A stretch of DNA of 64,000 nucleotides from Shewanella colwelliana ATCC 39565 (lineage in GTDB: Bacteria; Pseudomonadota; Gammaproteobacteria; Enterobacterales; Shewanellaceae), in NCBI RefSeq assembly GCF_000518705.1, contig NZ_JAEC01000025.1, positions 18,036-82,035 of the forward strand, given 5' to 3'. This document shows positions 45,568 to 56,023 of this stretch, piece by piece; the first letter of the stretch is position 1, and each line of letters begins with the position of its first letter. Under the pieces are notes generated by a model, which worked only from the letters and a program-made list of their open reading frames with translations, did no database searches and had not been told where the DNA came from. Both the position numbers and the translations under genes were made by a program.

Positions 45568-47217
45568 TTAGTCTGTAGTTGTTTTTGCTGGGCGCAGAGA
45601 GTGGAATTCAGTGCCCGGATAATAACCCGGCCAAGCGTCACTATTGCCAAGGGTCTGCGCAGCTTGATAGTAGACACCTAAATCCTGCAGGGCTCCCGAC
45701 AGATCCCAATCAGCGCGATATTCATCACAGACATTGTGATAGCAGCCTTTCATCTTCTCTTTCATGGATGACCGGTAGGTTTTTGATGCCTCATCGGCAG
45801 GTTCGTTACCGCCGCCCGCGAAGACCGCTGGCACGCCATATTTGGCAAAGCTGAAGTGATCTGAGCGGAAAAATCCTCCCGATTCAGGACGGGACTCGCT
45901 AACAGCAATACGCTGCTGAGCACTAGCTGCGGTTGTTAAGTAGGTTTCGAGTTCTGACTTACCCTTACCGACAATGGTGTAATCACTAGTACGCCCATAG
46001 ATGTTGGTGCTGTCTAAGTTAAATACTGCTACCGTTTTTTCTAATGGATAGAGTGGGTTGGCGGCGTAGTAGCGCGAGCCTAATAAGCCTTGCTCTTCGC
46101 CAGTTGTCGCGATAAAGGTTACCGAGCGCTTCAATGGGGCGCCATTTTTTGCGCTAAGCGAGAACTGTCTCGCGATTTCCAAGATACCAGCTGTGCCTGA
46201 CGCATTGTCTAACGCGCCATTATAGATTTGATCACCCTCTTTATTTGGGTCTACGCCAATATGGTCCCAATGTGCGGTAAACAATAAGTGTTCATCACTG
46301 GCACTGCTGCCCGGCAGGGTCGCGACTACATTATAGCTGTTGGCATATTCCGCCTTATTGGTAAAAGCAATATTGGCCGTTTTCTCAAGCTCGACGTTAA
46401 TTGGGCTGCTTGCCGCACGATCGCTCAAGGTTGCGAGCGATAAGCCTGCGGCGTTAAATAGCTCCTTGGCTTTATCCATTGTGAGCCAACCTTCAACGGT
46501 AACTCGACCATCTTGGGTCGTTTTGTCGAAAACAAGATCTTGTTGTGCGCCAGTCCAGCTATTTTCAACCACAGACCAAGGATAAGAAGCTGGCTTAGTA
46601 TCATGGATGATGATTGCCCCAAGCGCACCCTGGCGACTGGCTTCTTCAAATTTGTAGCTCCAACGGCCGTAGTAGGTCATGGCCTTGCCATTGAATTTGC
46701 CTGATTCAGGTAACGCAAATCCGGGATCGTTGACTAACATCACCGCAATCTTGCCGCGCATATCTAAGCCATGATAGTCGTTCCAGTCATACTCAGGTGC
46801 ATTAACACCGTACCCGACGAAGACCAATGGCGCGTCTTTAATATCAACCTGTTGATTGTCATGACGACTACCCAGCACGATATCGGTGCGGTGATGCATG
46901 ACAATGCCACCTAATGATATCTGCTGTGTTTCACTCGCGGTATAGCTCACCATAGGTACTGCTTGCAGGTAACTGCCTTGATTGGCACCTTCAAGGCCTG
47001 CGGCGGCGAAGGCTTTTGTGAGGTAGTCGAGGGTGAGCACTTCCCCTTGGGTCGTGGGTGCTCGACCTTCAAATTTATCGGAAGAGAGTGACTGTATATC
47101 TTGCCTAAATCGAGTTTCGTTAAATTCAGGTGGAGTGAGGCTGGTTTGCATCGCTGTAGGGTGCTGGCTGCAGGCACTTAAGCTTATAAGCGCACAAGCC
47201 GACAAAAGTAGTCGCAT
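45568..47217 (-). CDS. M28 family zinc aminopeptidase, lipoprotein
   Basis: 549 aa with lipobox LSAC-S (Cys at about 16). A PA domain (about 130-260: MLVNDPGFALPESGKF) is inserted before or within the M28 peptidase. Zinc ligands are TAHWDHIG (His), GALDNASGT (Asp), TTGEEQGLLGSR (Glu pair), NLDSTN (Asp) and RSDHFSFA (His). Exported aminopeptidase, likely outer-membrane anchored, degrading peptides. Confidence 0.93.
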   Translation of the reverse strand: MRLLLSACALISLSACSQHPTAMQTSLTPPEFNETRFRQDIQSLSSDKFEGRAPTTQGEVLTLDYLTKAFAAAGLEGANQGSYLQAVPMVSYTASETQQISLGGIVMHHRTDIVLGSRHDNQQVDIKDAPLVFVGYGVNAPEYDWNDYHGLDMRGKIAVMLVNDPGFALPESGKFNGKAMTYYGRWSYKFEEASRQGALGAIIIHDTKPASYPWSVVENSWTGAQQDLVFDKTTQDGRVTVEGWLTMDKAKELFNAAGLSLATLSDRAASSPINVELEKTANIAFTNKAEYANSYNVVATLPGSSASDEHLLFTAHWDHIGVDPNKEGDQIYNGALDNASGTAGILEIARQFSLSAKNGAPLKRSVTFIATTGEEQGLLGSRYYAANPLYPLEKTVAVFNLDSTNIYGRTSDYTIVGKGKSELETYLTTAASAQQRIAVSESRPESGGFFRSDHFSFAKYGVPAVFAGGGNEPADEASKTYRSSMKEKMKGCYHNVCDEYRADWDLSGALQDLGVYYQAAQTLGNSDAWPGYYPGTEFHSLRPAKTTTD

Positions 47218-47360
47218 GGTGTGTCCTATTATTTATTATCGTTATTTATTTTTGTTATAAATTGTATGTTTTAGGACAGCTATGATGGATAAGATGGCGC
47301 ACTTTATCAAGTGTGCCATCTTATTAAAATGTTACGCTTTATTACCTTGTGGTGGTGACG

Positions 47361-48107
47361 TTAAATGACGTCAATATCTCCCGCACAATCGAAAATATGG
47401 TTGGGCCTGAAAGGCTCTTTTTCAACATCTTTTAGCTGACTGACCCCACTGGTCACCAAGATAGTTTCAAGACCTGCTTGGAAGCCCGCCAAAATATCAG
47501 TACGCATATTATCACCAATGATGACGGTGTTTTCAGAGTGGCCATTAATGTGATTTAAGGCAGAGCGAATGATCCAAGAGCTGGGTTTTCCAACATAGAA
47601 GGGCATACGGCCACTGATGCGTTCAATGGGGGCACATAATGCGCCACAGGCTGGGCTATGAGCTGGACCATGGGTGTCGGGGTTAGTCGCGATAAAACGC
47701 GCACCTTCGGCGACAAAACCTGCCGCCTTATGGATCATATCCCAGTTATAAGAACGTGTTTCGCCAACGATCACAAAATCGGGGTTGATATCGGTAATGG
47801 TGAAACCTGCCTTATAGAGCTCGTGGGTGAGGGCGCCCTCACCTATGACAAATGCTTTGTCGCCGGTTTGATGCTTTAAAAAATCAGCAGTGGCCATCGC
47901 TGAGGTGTAAAAGCACTCTTCTGGTACATTAATACCGGCGGCTCCCAGACGGTTTTGTAAGTCTTTACCGGTTTGAACAGGATAGTTGGTGAGGATAACG
48001 AGCGGGTTGCCCTGTTCAAGAATGCGGTGAATAAATTTATCACTGCCAGGAATGAGCTTATTGTTGTGCAGTAATACTCCGTCAATATCACAAATTACAT
48101 TTTTCAT
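47361..48107 (-). CDS. nagD: HAD-family phosphatase NagD
   Basis: 248 aa (E. coli 250). HAD motif I VICDIDGVLLHNN with nucleophile Asp and acid Asp, motif II LTNYPVQTG, motif III Lys in FYVGKPSSWI and motif IV GDNMRTDILAGFQ. HAD-IIA type with an inserted cap. A nucleotide monophosphate-preferring phosphatase in E. coli. No nag cluster here. Confidence 0.93.
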   Translation of the reverse strand: MKNVICDIDGVLLHNNKLIPGSDKFIHRILEQGNPLVILTNYPVQTGKDLQNRLGAAGINVPEECFYTSAMATADFLKHQTGDKAFVIGEGALTHELYKAGFTITDINPDFVIVGETRSYNWDMIHKAAGFVAEGARFIATNPDTHGPAHSPACGALCAPIERISGRMPFYVGKPSSWIIRSALNHINGHSENTVIIGDNMRTDILAGFQAGLETILVTSGVSQLKDVEKEPFRPNHIFDCAGDIDVI

Positions 48108-48271
48108 CTAAGACTTCCATTGATCACTGTGAAATAGCATTGTGACCTTATATAAAGCCAAATTCTGTCGGAATACAAACACTTTTATTGGGAACTGCGT
48201 AACTAGAGTTGTTTTGATGCGTCTTGGAGCCACGTGATCTTGGCTCTCTCATCCACCGCAGAATTAGGCGC

Positions 48272-48301
48272 AAAAAAAAGCACTATCTGTGATAGTGCTT
48301 T
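48272..48301 (-). terminator. Terminator of purMN
   Basis: 11-bp stem AAAGCACTATC / GATAGTGCTTT, loop TGT, with eight A on the plus strand (T tract in the transcript). Confidence 0.9.
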
Positions 48302-48323
48302 GATTATTTAGCTGAGAGTATTA

Positions 48324-48968
48324 TTACTCGGTAGCATACCCTGCTTCGCCTAACGGGTTGCCATCCAAGAGGGCGATGCCATTTTTCATCGCTAACCTGT
48401 TCTGGCTAAACCATTTAACGACCAACGGATAGATAGCATGCTCTTGTTCATGAACGCGCTCAGCTAAAATAGTGGCGTCATCTTCAGGGTAGACTGGTAC
48501 TTTAGCCTGTAAGATCACTGGGCCAGCATCGAGCTCAGGTGTCACAAAATGCACCGAAGTACCATGCTCGCTGTCACTATTGTCAATCGCGCGCTGGTGA
48601 GTATTAAGCCCAGGGTATTTAGGGAGCAAAGAGGGATGAATATTGATCATTCTCCCCTCAAATTGCTGAACAAACTCGTCGCTCAATATGCGCATAAAGC
48701 CAGCTAGCACGATAAGATCGGCTTGGTACTTGTCGATAGCTTGCTTCAAGCGAACATCATAATTGGCACGGGTTTCACCTTGGTGCGCTATCACGCAACT
48801 GGTATCTATCTCGCTGTGATGAGCGCGTACCAGCCCATAAGCATCGGGCTTGTTACTCACCACACCGACAACTTCTGCCTGCAAATTATCATCACAACCG
48901 TCGATAATAGCCTGTAAATTACTGCCATTACCTGAGATTAAAACTAATACGCGACAGCACTGTGGCAT
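48324..48968 (-). CDS. purN: Phosphoribosylglycinamide formyltransferase
   Basis: 214 aa (E. coli 212). RVLVLISGNGSNLQAIIDG binds the phosphate, LAGFMRILS and NIHPSLLPKYPGLNTH carry catalytic Asn and His, and HFVTPELDAGPVI the catalytic Asp. Transfers formyl from 10-formyl-THF to GAR in purine synthesis. ATG overlaps the purM stop (TAATG), so the two are co-translated. Confidence 0.97.
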   Translation of the reverse strand: MPQCCRVLVLISGNGSNLQAIIDGCDDNLQAEVVGVVSNKPDAYGLVRAHHSEIDTSCVIAHQGETRANYDVRLKQAIDKYQADLIVLAGFMRILSDEFVQQFEGRMINIHPSLLPKYPGLNTHQRAIDNSDSEHGTSVHFVTPELDAGPVILQAKVPVYPEDDATILAERVHEQEHAIYPLVVKWFSQNRLAMKNGIALLDGNPLGEAGYATE

Positions 48969-50005
48969 TATAAAATCTCCACTTGCTCTTCGTCACCATT
49001 GCGCGCAGCAATGTCACCGATAAGCCAAGCGTTTTCACCTTCAGCTTTTAGCAAGGTCAATGCACTGTCGACTTCATCTTGCGGGAGGGCAATAATCATA
49101 CCCACACCACAGTTAAAGGTTCGATACATTTCAAATTCAGCGATGTTGCCATTGGTCATTAACCAGTTAAACACGGTTGGCCACTGCCAAGAGTCACCTT
49201 TAACCACAGCTTTTGCATCGTCAGGGAGCACGCGTGGGATATTCTCCCAAAATCCGCCGCCAGTGATATGGGCCATAGCATGGATATCGTTTTGCTCAAG
49301 CAGCTTAAGTAGCGGCTTAACGTAGATTTTGGTTGGTTCAAGTAAATGGTCTATAAGTGGCTTGCCTTCTAGATCCTGCTGCGGATCGGCTTGACTCACT
49401 TCAAGTACTTTACGGATAAGTGAATAACCGTTTGAGTGCGGTCCACTTGAACCTAAAGCGATCAGTGCATCACCAGCGACAACTTTGGAGCCGTCTAGCA
49501 CTTCCTCTTTTTCAACAGCGCCGACACAGAAGCCTGCAAGATCATAATCTTCGCCTTCGTACATGCCTGGCATTTCAGCGGTTTCACCACCGATTAATGC
49601 ACAACCCGATTGGGCACAGCCTTCGGCGATACCGTTGACGACAGAAGTTGCGGTGTCAACGTCTAACTTGCCAGTGGCATAGTAGTCGAGGAAGAACAGT
49701 GGCTCAGCGCCAGCAACGATTAAATCGTTCACGCACATTGCAACTAAATCAACACCAACACTGTCGTGTTTTTTATAATCGATAGCCAGTCTAAGCTTGG
49801 TACCAACACCGTCGGTGCCAGAAACAAGAACTGGATGTTTGTACTTAGTTGGTAGCTCGCAAAGGGCACCAAATCCACCTAGGTTACCCATAACTTCTGG
49901 GCGGTGGGTACGTTTAACAGCAGACTTAATATTATCAACAAGGGCATTGCCAGCGTCGATATCAACACCTGCATCTTTGTAGCTTAGCTGGGTAGGAGTG
50001 CTCAC
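48968..50005 (-). CDS. purM: Phosphoribosylformylglycinamidine cyclo-ligase
   Basis: 345 aa from GTG 50005, identical in length to E. coli PurM. AGAGG lies seven bases upstream, and upstream in-frame residues do not match the family. Contains [32 protein letters not shown] and [14 protein letters not shown] synthetase step of purine synthesis. Divergent from upp. Confidence 0.97.
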   Translation of the reverse strand: MSTPTQLSYKDAGVDIDAGNALVDNIKSAVKRTHRPEVMGNLGGFGALCELPTKYKHPVLVSGTDGVGTKLRLAIDYKKHDSVGVDLVAMCVNDLIVAGAEPLFFLDYYATGKLDVDTATSVVNGIAEGCAQSGCALIGGETAEMPGMYEGEDYDLAGFCVGAVEKEEVLDGSKVVAGDALIALGSSGPHSNGYSLIRKVLEVSQADPQQDLEGKPLIDHLLEPTKIYVKPLLKLLEQNDIHAMAHITGGGFWENIPRVLPDDAKAVVKGDSWQWPTVFNWLMTNGNIAEFEMYRTFNCGVGMIIALPQDEVDSALTLLKAEGENAWLIGDIAARNGDEEQVEIL

Positions 50006-50220
50006 GGAGGATCCTCTCGGGTACATCGTTATTGGATTTTTATGCGGCGCTATTCTATCAGCTTGTGACAGCGGTCGAAAGTGATGATTTTGCTTATTCA
50101 AGCGGACTTAGGTCACGATTTACCGTGTTTGTAAAACTTTATGTTTTCCATTATGAACAAATCTACTAGAATCGGTACAATTTGCTGGAAAAAACACTGG
50201 AAAAGTATCAGGAGAAAACG

Positions 50221-50847
50221 ATGAAAGTGGTCGAAGTTAAGCATCCTTTAGTACGTCATAAAATTGGATTAATGCGTGAAGGGGACATCAGTACCAAACG
50301 TTTCCGTGAGTTAGCTGCCGAAGTGGGCAGTTTACTGACTTATGAAGCAACTGCTGATTTCGAAACTGAAAGAGTGACCATCGAAGGTTGGAATGGCCCA
50401 GTGGAAGTTGAACAGATCAAAGGTAAAAAGGTCACTGTCGTGCCAATTTTACGTGCAGGTCTGGGTATGATGGACGGTGTACTTGAGCATGTACCGAGTG
50501 CGCGTATCTCTGTTGTGGGTATCTACCGCGATGAAGAGACATTAGAGCCAGTTCCATATTTTGAGAAGCTTGCTAGCAATATGCATGAGCGTATCGCGCT
50601 GGTTGTCGACCCTATGCTTGCAACGGGTGGCTCGATGATTTCGACGATCGATCTACTTAAAGAGCGTGGCTGTACAGCGATTAAAGCTCTTGTGTTGGTG
50701 GCAGCCCCTGAAGGTGTTAAAGCGCTAGAAAAAGCCCATCCTGATATTGAGCTATATACTGCTTCAATCGATCAATGCCTAAATGAGCAAGGTTATATCT
50801 TGCCGGGTCTTGGTGATGCGGGTGATAAAATTTTTGGTACTAAGTAA
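50221..50847 (+). CDS. upp: Uracil phosphoribosyltransferase
   Basis: 208 aa from ATG 50221 with AGGAG upstream, the same length as E. coli Upp. An in-frame TTG at 50182 is rejected because it lacks an [23 protein letters not shown] start, [14 protein letters not shown], and the PRPP loop [18 protein letters not shown]. Salvages uracil to UMP. Divergent from purM. Confidence 0.97.
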   Translation: MKVVEVKHPLVRHKIGLMREGDISTKRFRELAAEVGSLLTYEATADFETERVTIEGWNGPVEVEQIKGKKVTVVPILRAGLGMMDGVLEHVPSARISVVGIYRDEETLEPVPYFEKLASNMHERIALVVDPMLATGGSMISTIDLLKERGCTAIKALVLVAAPEGVKALEKAHPDIELYTASIDQCLNEQGYILPGLGDAGDKIFGTK

Positions 50848-50908
50848 GTCGTTATCAAATACTCTGTATTAAGTAATCCGTTTTTAAGCTTACGTATTAC
50901 CTAAACAG

Positions 50909-50936
50909 AAAAAGGGAGCCAATGGCTCCCTTTTTT
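50909..50936. terminator. Bidirectional terminator
   Basis: AAAAAGGGAGCC / GGCTCCCTTTTTT stem with AAT loop between convergent upp and the antiporter gene. Confidence 0.9.
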
Positions 50937-50951
50937 ATGGCTCGAATTTTA

Positions 50952-52271
50952 CTACAGCACCATAGCCGCTATCCAACCAAAGACCAACAAGGGAATGTTG
51001 TAGTGGATAAAGGTTGGGATCACACTGTCTCTAATGTGGTCATGCTGCCCGTCGGCATTTAAACCTGCGGTAGGGCCTAAAGTTGAGTCGGACGCTGGCG
51101 AGCCAGCATCTCCTAGCGCGGCAGCGGTGCCAACCAATGCAATCGTCGCGGGCACAGAAAAGCCAAAGGTAATCGCGAGTGGCACATAGATGGTCGCAAT
51201 AATCGGGATAGTTGAGAAAGATGAACCTATGCCCATGGTGATTAATAGTCCCACCACTAACATCAAGAATGCAGCAAGTGCTTTGTTATCCCCGATAAGG
51301 TATGACAGGGATTCAACTAGAGTGCCGACATCTCCCGTTTCCTTTACAACGGCGGCAAAGCCCGCTGCGGAGATCATAATAAAGCCAATGTTGGCCATCA
51401 TGCGCACACCTTGATTAAAGATATCTTGGTCTGCAACGTGTTTAAGTGCGCCAGAGAAACTGAAAATAATAAAGCCAATTAGCGCGCCAAAAATCATTGA
51501 GCCGGTATAGAGCTGTACCGCTAATGTCGCTGCAACGGCAACCAAGGCGATAACAATGTTACGCTTATTAACGCCTTCTTCGGGTTCAGCGGCTAATATC
51601 AACTGCTCTTCATACTCTCGCGGTTTTCGGTAGCTGATAAACACCGCCACTAAGAGTCCGCTAATCATGCCTAAAGCAGGGATCAGCATGGCAGATGGGA
51701 TTTGCTCACGTACAGCATTAAGGTTGTTGTTGTTTAAATTTGCTAGCAAAATATCGTTAAGAAAGATACCACCAAAGCCAATAGGTAAAATCATATAGGT
51801 GGTGACTAAACCAAAAGTCAACACGCATGCCACTAGGCGGCGGTCTATACGCAGCTTGGACATTACATGAAGTAGCGGTGGGATCAAAATTGGAATAAAT
51901 GCGATATGAATGGGCAAAATGTTTTGCGATGACACTGCCATCGCGAGTATCGCCAACAATAGTAACCAACGCACACGATTGAGGTTTGTGCTGTTTTGTT
52001 CTTTGCCTAACTGTGAGATCACTTTACGAGAAATTAGTGTCGTCAGCCCAGAGTGAGAAAGCGCTACCGCGAAGGCGCCGAGTAATGCATAACTTAATGC
52101 AATTTGAGCGCCGCCACCTAAGCCTGTGTTAAAGGCATCGACGGTATGTTGTAAGTCCATACCGCCCACTAAGCCAGCCACTAATGCACTGACTGTGAGT
52201 GCGATAACAACGTTTACTCGGGCGAGGCTGAGGCCCAACATTAGGCAAACAGCAATAACAACTGCATTCAT
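50952..52271 (-). CDS. NhaC-type Na+/H+ antiporter family protein
   Basis: 439 aa with about eleven hydrophobic helices. It starts [20 protein letters not shown], the N-terminal segment of the Na+/H+ antiporter family. [17 protein letters not shown] and [20 protein letters not shown] are the ion-binding and signature stretches of NhaC-like proteins. Substrate may be Na+ or an organic acid anion. Confidence 0.88.
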   Translation of the reverse strand: MNAVVIAVCLMLGLSLARVNVVIALTVSALVAGLVGGMDLQHTVDAFNTGLGGGAQIALSYALLGAFAVALSHSGLTTLISRKVISQLGKEQNSTNLNRVRWLLLLAILAMAVSSQNILPIHIAFIPILIPPLLHVMSKLRIDRRLVACVLTFGLVTTYMILPIGFGGIFLNDILLANLNNNNLNAVREQIPSAMLIPALGMISGLLVAVFISYRKPREYEEQLILAAEPEEGVNKRNIVIALVAVAATLAVQLYTGSMIFGALIGFIIFSFSGALKHVADQDIFNQGVRMMANIGFIMISAAGFAAVVKETGDVGTLVESLSYLIGDNKALAAFLMLVVGLLITMGIGSSFSTIPIIATIYVPLAITFGFSVPATIALVGTAAALGDAGSPASDSTLGPTAGLNADGQHDHIRDSVIPTFIHYNIPLLVFGWIAAMVL

Positions 52272-52584
52272 ATTTATTCTTTCTGATTTTTTATAAAGTA
52301 TTTGGAGGCTATTTTTGCCAGTATTAGCAAGGCTTGTCCAGCCAATCGGCGTTTTATCTGTAAAAAATAGTGAGATGTAACTGAACTGTATTTAAGTTTA
52401 CTGTGTAACTGTGAATAACGATACAAAGGGTAAGGTTATCGCGCACAGTTATTGGGCAACTAGATGAATATTTATTAAAAAAGGTGACAATGATCCCAAA
52501 TAGCTTGTGTCCAGCGAATGACTGCCTATAATGCTTTTTAGTTCATAATTAAAAGCTTTTTCAATCCATAGATGGAGATATAAA
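52272..52584. other. Non-coding interval between antiporter and peroxiredoxin genes
   Basis: 313 bases. It contains the peroxiredoxin promoter at 52505-52532. I looked for an OxyR-like site and saw nothing convincing. Confidence 0.6.
52505..52532 (+). promoter_or_regulatory. Predicted sigma-70 promoter of the peroxiredoxin gene
   Basis: TTGTGT (52505-52510), 16-base spacer, TATAAT (52527-52532), about 53 bases before the start codon. Confidence 0.65.
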
Positions 52585-53190
52585 ATGAGCGTATTAGTAG
52601 GCCGTCCGGCCCCTGATTTTACTGCTGCAGCGGTTCTTGGTAACGGCGAAATCGTAGACAGCTTTAACCTAAGCGAAGCAATCAAAGGTAAAACTGCTGT
52701 TGTATTCTTCTACCCACTTGATTTCACTTTCGTTTGCCCATCTGAATTGATCGCTTTCGATCACCGCATGGATGAGTTCAAGAAGCGTGGCGTTGAAGTG
52801 ATTGGTGTTTCAATTGACTCTCAGTTTACTCACAATGCATGGCGTAATACCCCAGTAGACAAGGGTGGTATTGGCCAAGTTCAATACACGCTTGTGGCTG
52901 ACGTTAAGCATGAAATCTGTAAAGCCTATGACGTTGAACATCCAGAAGCTGGTGTTGCATTCCGTGGTTCTTTCCTTATCGACAAAGAAGGTCAAGTTCG
53001 TCACCAAGTGGTTAACGATCTTCCACTAGGTCGTAACGTTGATGAAATGATCCGTATGGTTGATGCACTTCAGTTCCACGAAGAGCACGGTGATGTTTGT
53101 CCTGCTGGTTGGGAGAAAGGTGACAAAGGTATGGATGCAAGCCCAGAAGGTGTAGCTTCTTACCTCACTGATAATGCAGACACACTATAA
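52585..53190 (+). CDS. Typical 2-Cys peroxiredoxin (AhpC/Prx type)
   Basis: 201 aa. The peroxidatic Cys51 lies in LDFTFVCPSEL and the resolving Cys172 in GDVCPAGW. The N-terminal VLVGRPAPDFTAAAVLG matches the family. Reduces H2O2 and organic peroxides in the cytosol using thioredoxin or AhpF-type reductants. No ahpF is adjacent. GGAG in GATGGAGATATAAA is the RBS. Confidence 0.95.
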   Translation: MSVLVGRPAPDFTAAAVLGNGEIVDSFNLSEAIKGKTAVVFFYPLDFTFVCPSELIAFDHRMDEFKKRGVEVIGVSIDSQFTHNAWRNTPVDKGGIGQVQYTLVADVKHEICKAYDVEHPEAGVAFRGSFLIDKEGQVRHQVVNDLPLGRNVDEMIRMVDALQFHEEHGDVCPAGWEKGDKGMDASPEGVASYLTDNADTL

Positions 53191-53215
53191 TCATTTGATT
53201 TAGTGAGCTGTATTT

Positions 53216-53242
53216 AAAAGCCGCGATTATCGCGGCTTTTTT
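53216..53242 (+). terminator. Terminator of the peroxiredoxin gene
   Basis: 11-bp stem AAAAGCCGCGA / TCGCGGCTTTT with TTA loop and T tract. Confidence 0.92.
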
Positions 53243-53340
53243 GTGCCATTTTTATCTTATTTTTGCATTACAAGGCTTGCTCTTAAGCAAGACGGTTGGT
53301 ATATCTAAAGCATGTTGTTAACGGTTTGTGAGATGCCATA

Positions 53341-54105
53341 TTGAAACTAAACACCGTATTGCTATTTAGTTTATTGTTGATCAGTCAACAAGTATGGGCT
53401 GAAACGACACTGTCTTACAATGTGTCAGGCTCAAGTAGCTGGTACCCTTATTACATCAGTGAAACCGCAGATCGCCCAGGGATTCTAGGTGAATTAGTCC
53501 CGCAAATATTTGCTAAAGCAGGGATTAAATTAAAGAAAAAGAAACTTCCACCTAAACGCACTAATAGCGCGTTAGAGACTGGTCAGCTAGATTTTGACGT
53601 GGTCAGCCCTAGCTGGTTTGAACATCAAGACTTAGGTGAGTTATTTGTCCAATCTGATCCCCTGTTTCCAATCAAAGAACATATTATTGTTTTAAATGAA
53701 AATGTGACCGAATGGCAGTCAATCACCAAGATAAAAAATCAACAGATTGGCACAGTACATGGTTACCTTTATCACGACGATGATCAATTTATGCGGATAG
53801 ATTTTAAGTCTGAACGCGAGTTGGTGATGGCCCTGAAAAAGCAACGTGTGGCCGCTGCGATATCGGGCGACCTCACCGCGCTTTATTGGGCAAAAGAGCT
53901 AAATATAGGCATTGGCTTGGCCGCTTTACACTCAGATGGAGAGTTAGTGGTCAGGATCAGGAAAGAACATGAACAGCTATTGCCACAGATTAATCAAGCC
54001 ATAGCGATGTTAAAGCACAATGGTGCGATTGATGCGATAGTCGACAAATATGTGTCAAGGTCACCCACTCATAAACCAGTGAGTGACGTCTCGGTCAATA
54101 ACTAG
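53341..54105 (+). CDS. Periplasmic solute-binding protein (SBP_bac_3 type)
   Basis: 254 aa from TTG 53341. Signal peptide [15 protein letters not shown], then [39 protein letters not shown] and [16 protein letters not shown] match bacterial amino-acid-type binding proteins. No transporter nearby. Its 3' end overlaps convergent rnt by four bases. Confidence 0.85.
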   Translation: MKLNTVLLFSLLLISQQVWAETTLSYNVSGSSSWYPYYISETADRPGILGELVPQIFAKAGIKLKKKKLPPKRTNSALETGQLDFDVVSPSWFEHQDLGELFVQSDPLFPIKEHIIVLNENVTEWQSITKIKNQQIGTVHGYLYHDDDQFMRIDFKSERELVMALKKQRVAAAISGDLTALYWAKELNIGIGLAALHSDGELVVRIRKEHEQLLPQINQAIAMLKHNGAIDAIVDKYVSRSPTHKPVSDVSVNN

Positions 54106-54755
54106 GCTTCAATTTCGTCATCTTGCGCGATAGGCCAGCCTCCTAAGGCTTTCCATTTATTGACGATATGACAGAATAACTCGGCAGTACGCTCAGTGTC
54201 ATACAGTGCCGAGTGAGCTTCTTTATTATCAAAATCGATACCCGCGATAGCGCAGGCTTTGGCCAACACAGTGTGACCAAGCGCCAGTCCTGACAGGGCT
54301 GCGGTATCAAAGGTGGCAAAAGGGTGAAACGGCGTGCGTTTTAATCCAACACGGTCGATAGCTTTAGTCACAAAGCCATGATCAAAAGCCGCGTTATGGG
54401 CGACAATAATACTACGGTGACAACCGCTGTTTTTCTGCGCTTTTTTAACTTCTTTAAATATCTCTAAAAATGCCTCTTTCTCAGACACCGCGCCGCGTAA
54501 CGGGTTCGTGGGATCAATGCCATTAAAGGCTAGCGCTTCAGGCTCTAAATTAGCTCCCTCAAAAGGTTCGATATGAAAATGCAGGGTTTTATCTAAGACT
54601 AAATCCCCCTCATCATTCATCTTTAGCAGGGTGACAGCAATTTCAAGCAACGCATCGGTCTGGGCGTTAAAGCCTGCAGTTTCTACATCGATAACCACGG
54701 GGAAATAGCCCCTAAAGCGGTGGTTTAGTTTATTGGCGTCGCAAATATCGCTCAT
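54102..54755 (-). CDS. rnt: Ribonuclease T
   Basis: 217 aa from ATG 54755 (E. coli 215). DEDD exonuclease: [20 protein letters not shown] (Asp, Glu), [13 protein letters not shown] (Asp), and [15 protein letters not shown] (His, Asp). Trims 3' ends of tRNA and other stable RNAs. Divergent from motY, the order known in Vibrio. Confidence 0.96.
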   Translation of the reverse strand: MSDICDANKLNHRFRGYFPVVIDVETAGFNAQTDALLEIAVTLLKMNDEGDLVLDKTLHFHIEPFEGANLEPEALAFNGIDPTNPLRGAVSEKEAFLEIFKEVKKAQKNSGCHRSIIVAHNAAFDHGFVTKAIDRVGLKRTPFHPFATFDTAALSGLALGHTVLAKACAIAGIDFDNKEAHSALYDTERTAELFCHIVNKWKALGGWPIAQDDEIEA

Positions 54756-54837
54756 CAAAATATCCAAATAATTAGTCAGTGGCTATTATGAAGTATCTAG
54801 CGTTACCTTGTCATGTTTGATTGGCTAATATATAAGC

Positions 54838-54864
54838 TAAAGGAATGCTTAAAGAAGCCGATAG
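54838..54864 (+). promoter_or_regulatory. Flagellar sigma-28 (FliA) promoter of motY
   Basis: TAAA (54838-54841), 15-base spacer, GCCGATAG (54857-54864): one mismatch to the FliA consensus TAAA-N15-GCCGATAA. It ends 34 bases before the motY start, consistent with late flagellar expression. Confidence 0.85.
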
Positions 54865-54898
54865 GGTTAAGTAACACATTTAATATGAGTGATTGTCT

Positions 54899-55780
54899 AT
54901 GTTGGGTAGGGTGCTATTTGCTGTAACAGGATTACTGGTCGCGGGCTTGCCTATGCTCGCCAATGCCGAGTTGCGCCATTATGTTGCATCATTAGAGCAG
55001 TCTCAGTGGCGATTGAGTGATAATACCCCTATCGTATGTCGTCTTGAGCATGAGATCCCCTCATACGGTAAAGCGGTATTCACCAGTCGTGCAGGCAAAG
55101 ATCATGACTTAAATTTTACTCTCGATATGTGGGTAAAACCTGATGAAGTGACTAATGCAAAATTGATGAGTATGGCTCCATCCTGGCGTCCAGGACTGTT
55201 ATCAAAACCGATTACTGAACTCACTTATCAAAAGTATTTTAGTGGAGAAGTCCCTAAAAATGCCGCGTGGTCTATGCTCAATGAGCTAGAGCGTGGCATG
55301 CAGCCTACCTTTTATTATTCAGATTGGTATAACCGGTCGAGTAAAGTTGCCGTGGGGTTATCAGCAGTGAATTTTGGTCGTCAATATTCTGAGTTTCGCT
55401 CCTGCCTGGCGAATCTTTTACCTTATAGTTTTGAGGATATTGCGTTTACCGTTCTAACCTACCAAGCTGGTGGTACGGAATTGACTCGCTACGCTAAAGC
55501 GCAGATTGCGAAGGTACAAGAATACTTGGCTTACGATCCAGAAGTAGAATTGGTGCTTATTGATGCCTATACCGATAGCTACGGTGGTCGTTCTGTTAAC
55601 CAGAAGGTGTCTGAGAAACGTGCAGACTCGGTTAAGCAGTTTTTCCTATCAGCTGGCATTCCTCAAGAGCGTATCCACACCGAAGGACATGGTGAGCGCC
55701 GTCACGTTGCCTCAAATGCCACGATTGATGAACGATCGCGTAACAGGCGAGTTGTCATTAGGTTAAGTAAGCCACTTTAA
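54899..55780 (+). CDS. motY: Sodium-type flagellar stator ring protein MotY
   Basis: 293 aa from ATG 54899 (TTG 54893 possible). Signal peptide FAVTGLLVAGLPMLANA. N-terminal MotY domain (RHYVASLEQSQWRLS, CRLEHEIPSYGKAVFTSRAG) and a C-terminal OmpA-like peptidoglycan-binding domain (LVLIDAYTDSYGGRSVNQKV, SEKRADSVKQFF, TEGHGERR). Forms the T ring with MotX that holds Na+-driven stators. Preceded by a FliA promoter. Confidence 0.95.
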   Translation: MLGRVLFAVTGLLVAGLPMLANAELRHYVASLEQSQWRLSDNTPIVCRLEHEIPSYGKAVFTSRAGKDHDLNFTLDMWVKPDEVTNAKLMSMAPSWRPGLLSKPITELTYQKYFSGEVPKNAAWSMLNELERGMQPTFYYSDWYNRSSKVAVGLSAVNFGRQYSEFRSCLANLLPYSFEDIAFTVLTYQAGGTELTRYAKAQIAKVQEYLAYDPEVELVLIDAYTDSYGGRSVNQKVSEKRADSVKQFFLSAGIPQERIHTEGHGERRHVASNATIDERSRNRRVVIRLSKPL

Positions 55781-55801
55781 CTCGCAAGCGACATACCAAT
55801 C

Positions 55802-55828
55802 AGCCCCGCTATAAAGCTGGGCTTTTTT
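55802..55828 (+). terminator. Terminator of motY
   Basis: AGCCC-C-GCT / AGC-T-GGGCT stem with one symmetric mismatch, ATAA loop and T tract. Confidence 0.75.
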
Positions 55829-55849
55829 GTGGGTCATTTTCCTTCAGGT

Positions 55850-55879
55850 AAAAAAAAGCCCACTTAATACTAAGCGGGC
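55850..55879 (-). terminator. Rho-independent terminator of the candidate small RNA
   Basis: 9-bp stem GCCCGCTTA / TAAGTGGGC (one G.U, on the minus strand only), loop GTAT, then eight T in the minus-strand transcript. Confidence 0.8.
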
Positions 55880-56017
55880 CGCAAATAATATATTGCAATC
55901 AACAAATTGAAGGAAGGAAGTCAAGCATAAGAACCAGGGATAGATTCACGTGCCTCGCACACAAATCTGGAGTTCTTGTTTTCAAATCTGCTGGGAGCAG
56001 ACACTTCCTGAAAACAG
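55850..56017 (-). ncRNA. Candidate structured small RNA, minus strand
   Basis: A transcript of about 170 nt is suggested by a promoter (56024-56053), a chain of hairpins and a strong terminator, with no coding frame. On the minus strand the pairings are CCTG-TTTT-CAGG at the 5' end, TCTGCT-CCC-AGCAGA, and an 11-bp stem at 55943-55967 (GATTTGTGTGC / GCACGTGAATC, GAG loop). That stem uses three G.U pairs that would be A.C mismatches on the plus strand. An outer AAGAAC / GTTCTT and GGAAG / CTTCC enclose it. I do not recognise the RNA. It is not 6S, Spot 42, tmRNA or GcvB by sequence. Confidence 0.6.
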
Positions 56018-56023
56018 GGCGAA

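Noticed and set aside
50006..50220. PurR operator between purM and upp
   Set aside because: No sequence close to the ACGCAAACGTTTGCGT-type palindrome was found in the divergent interval.
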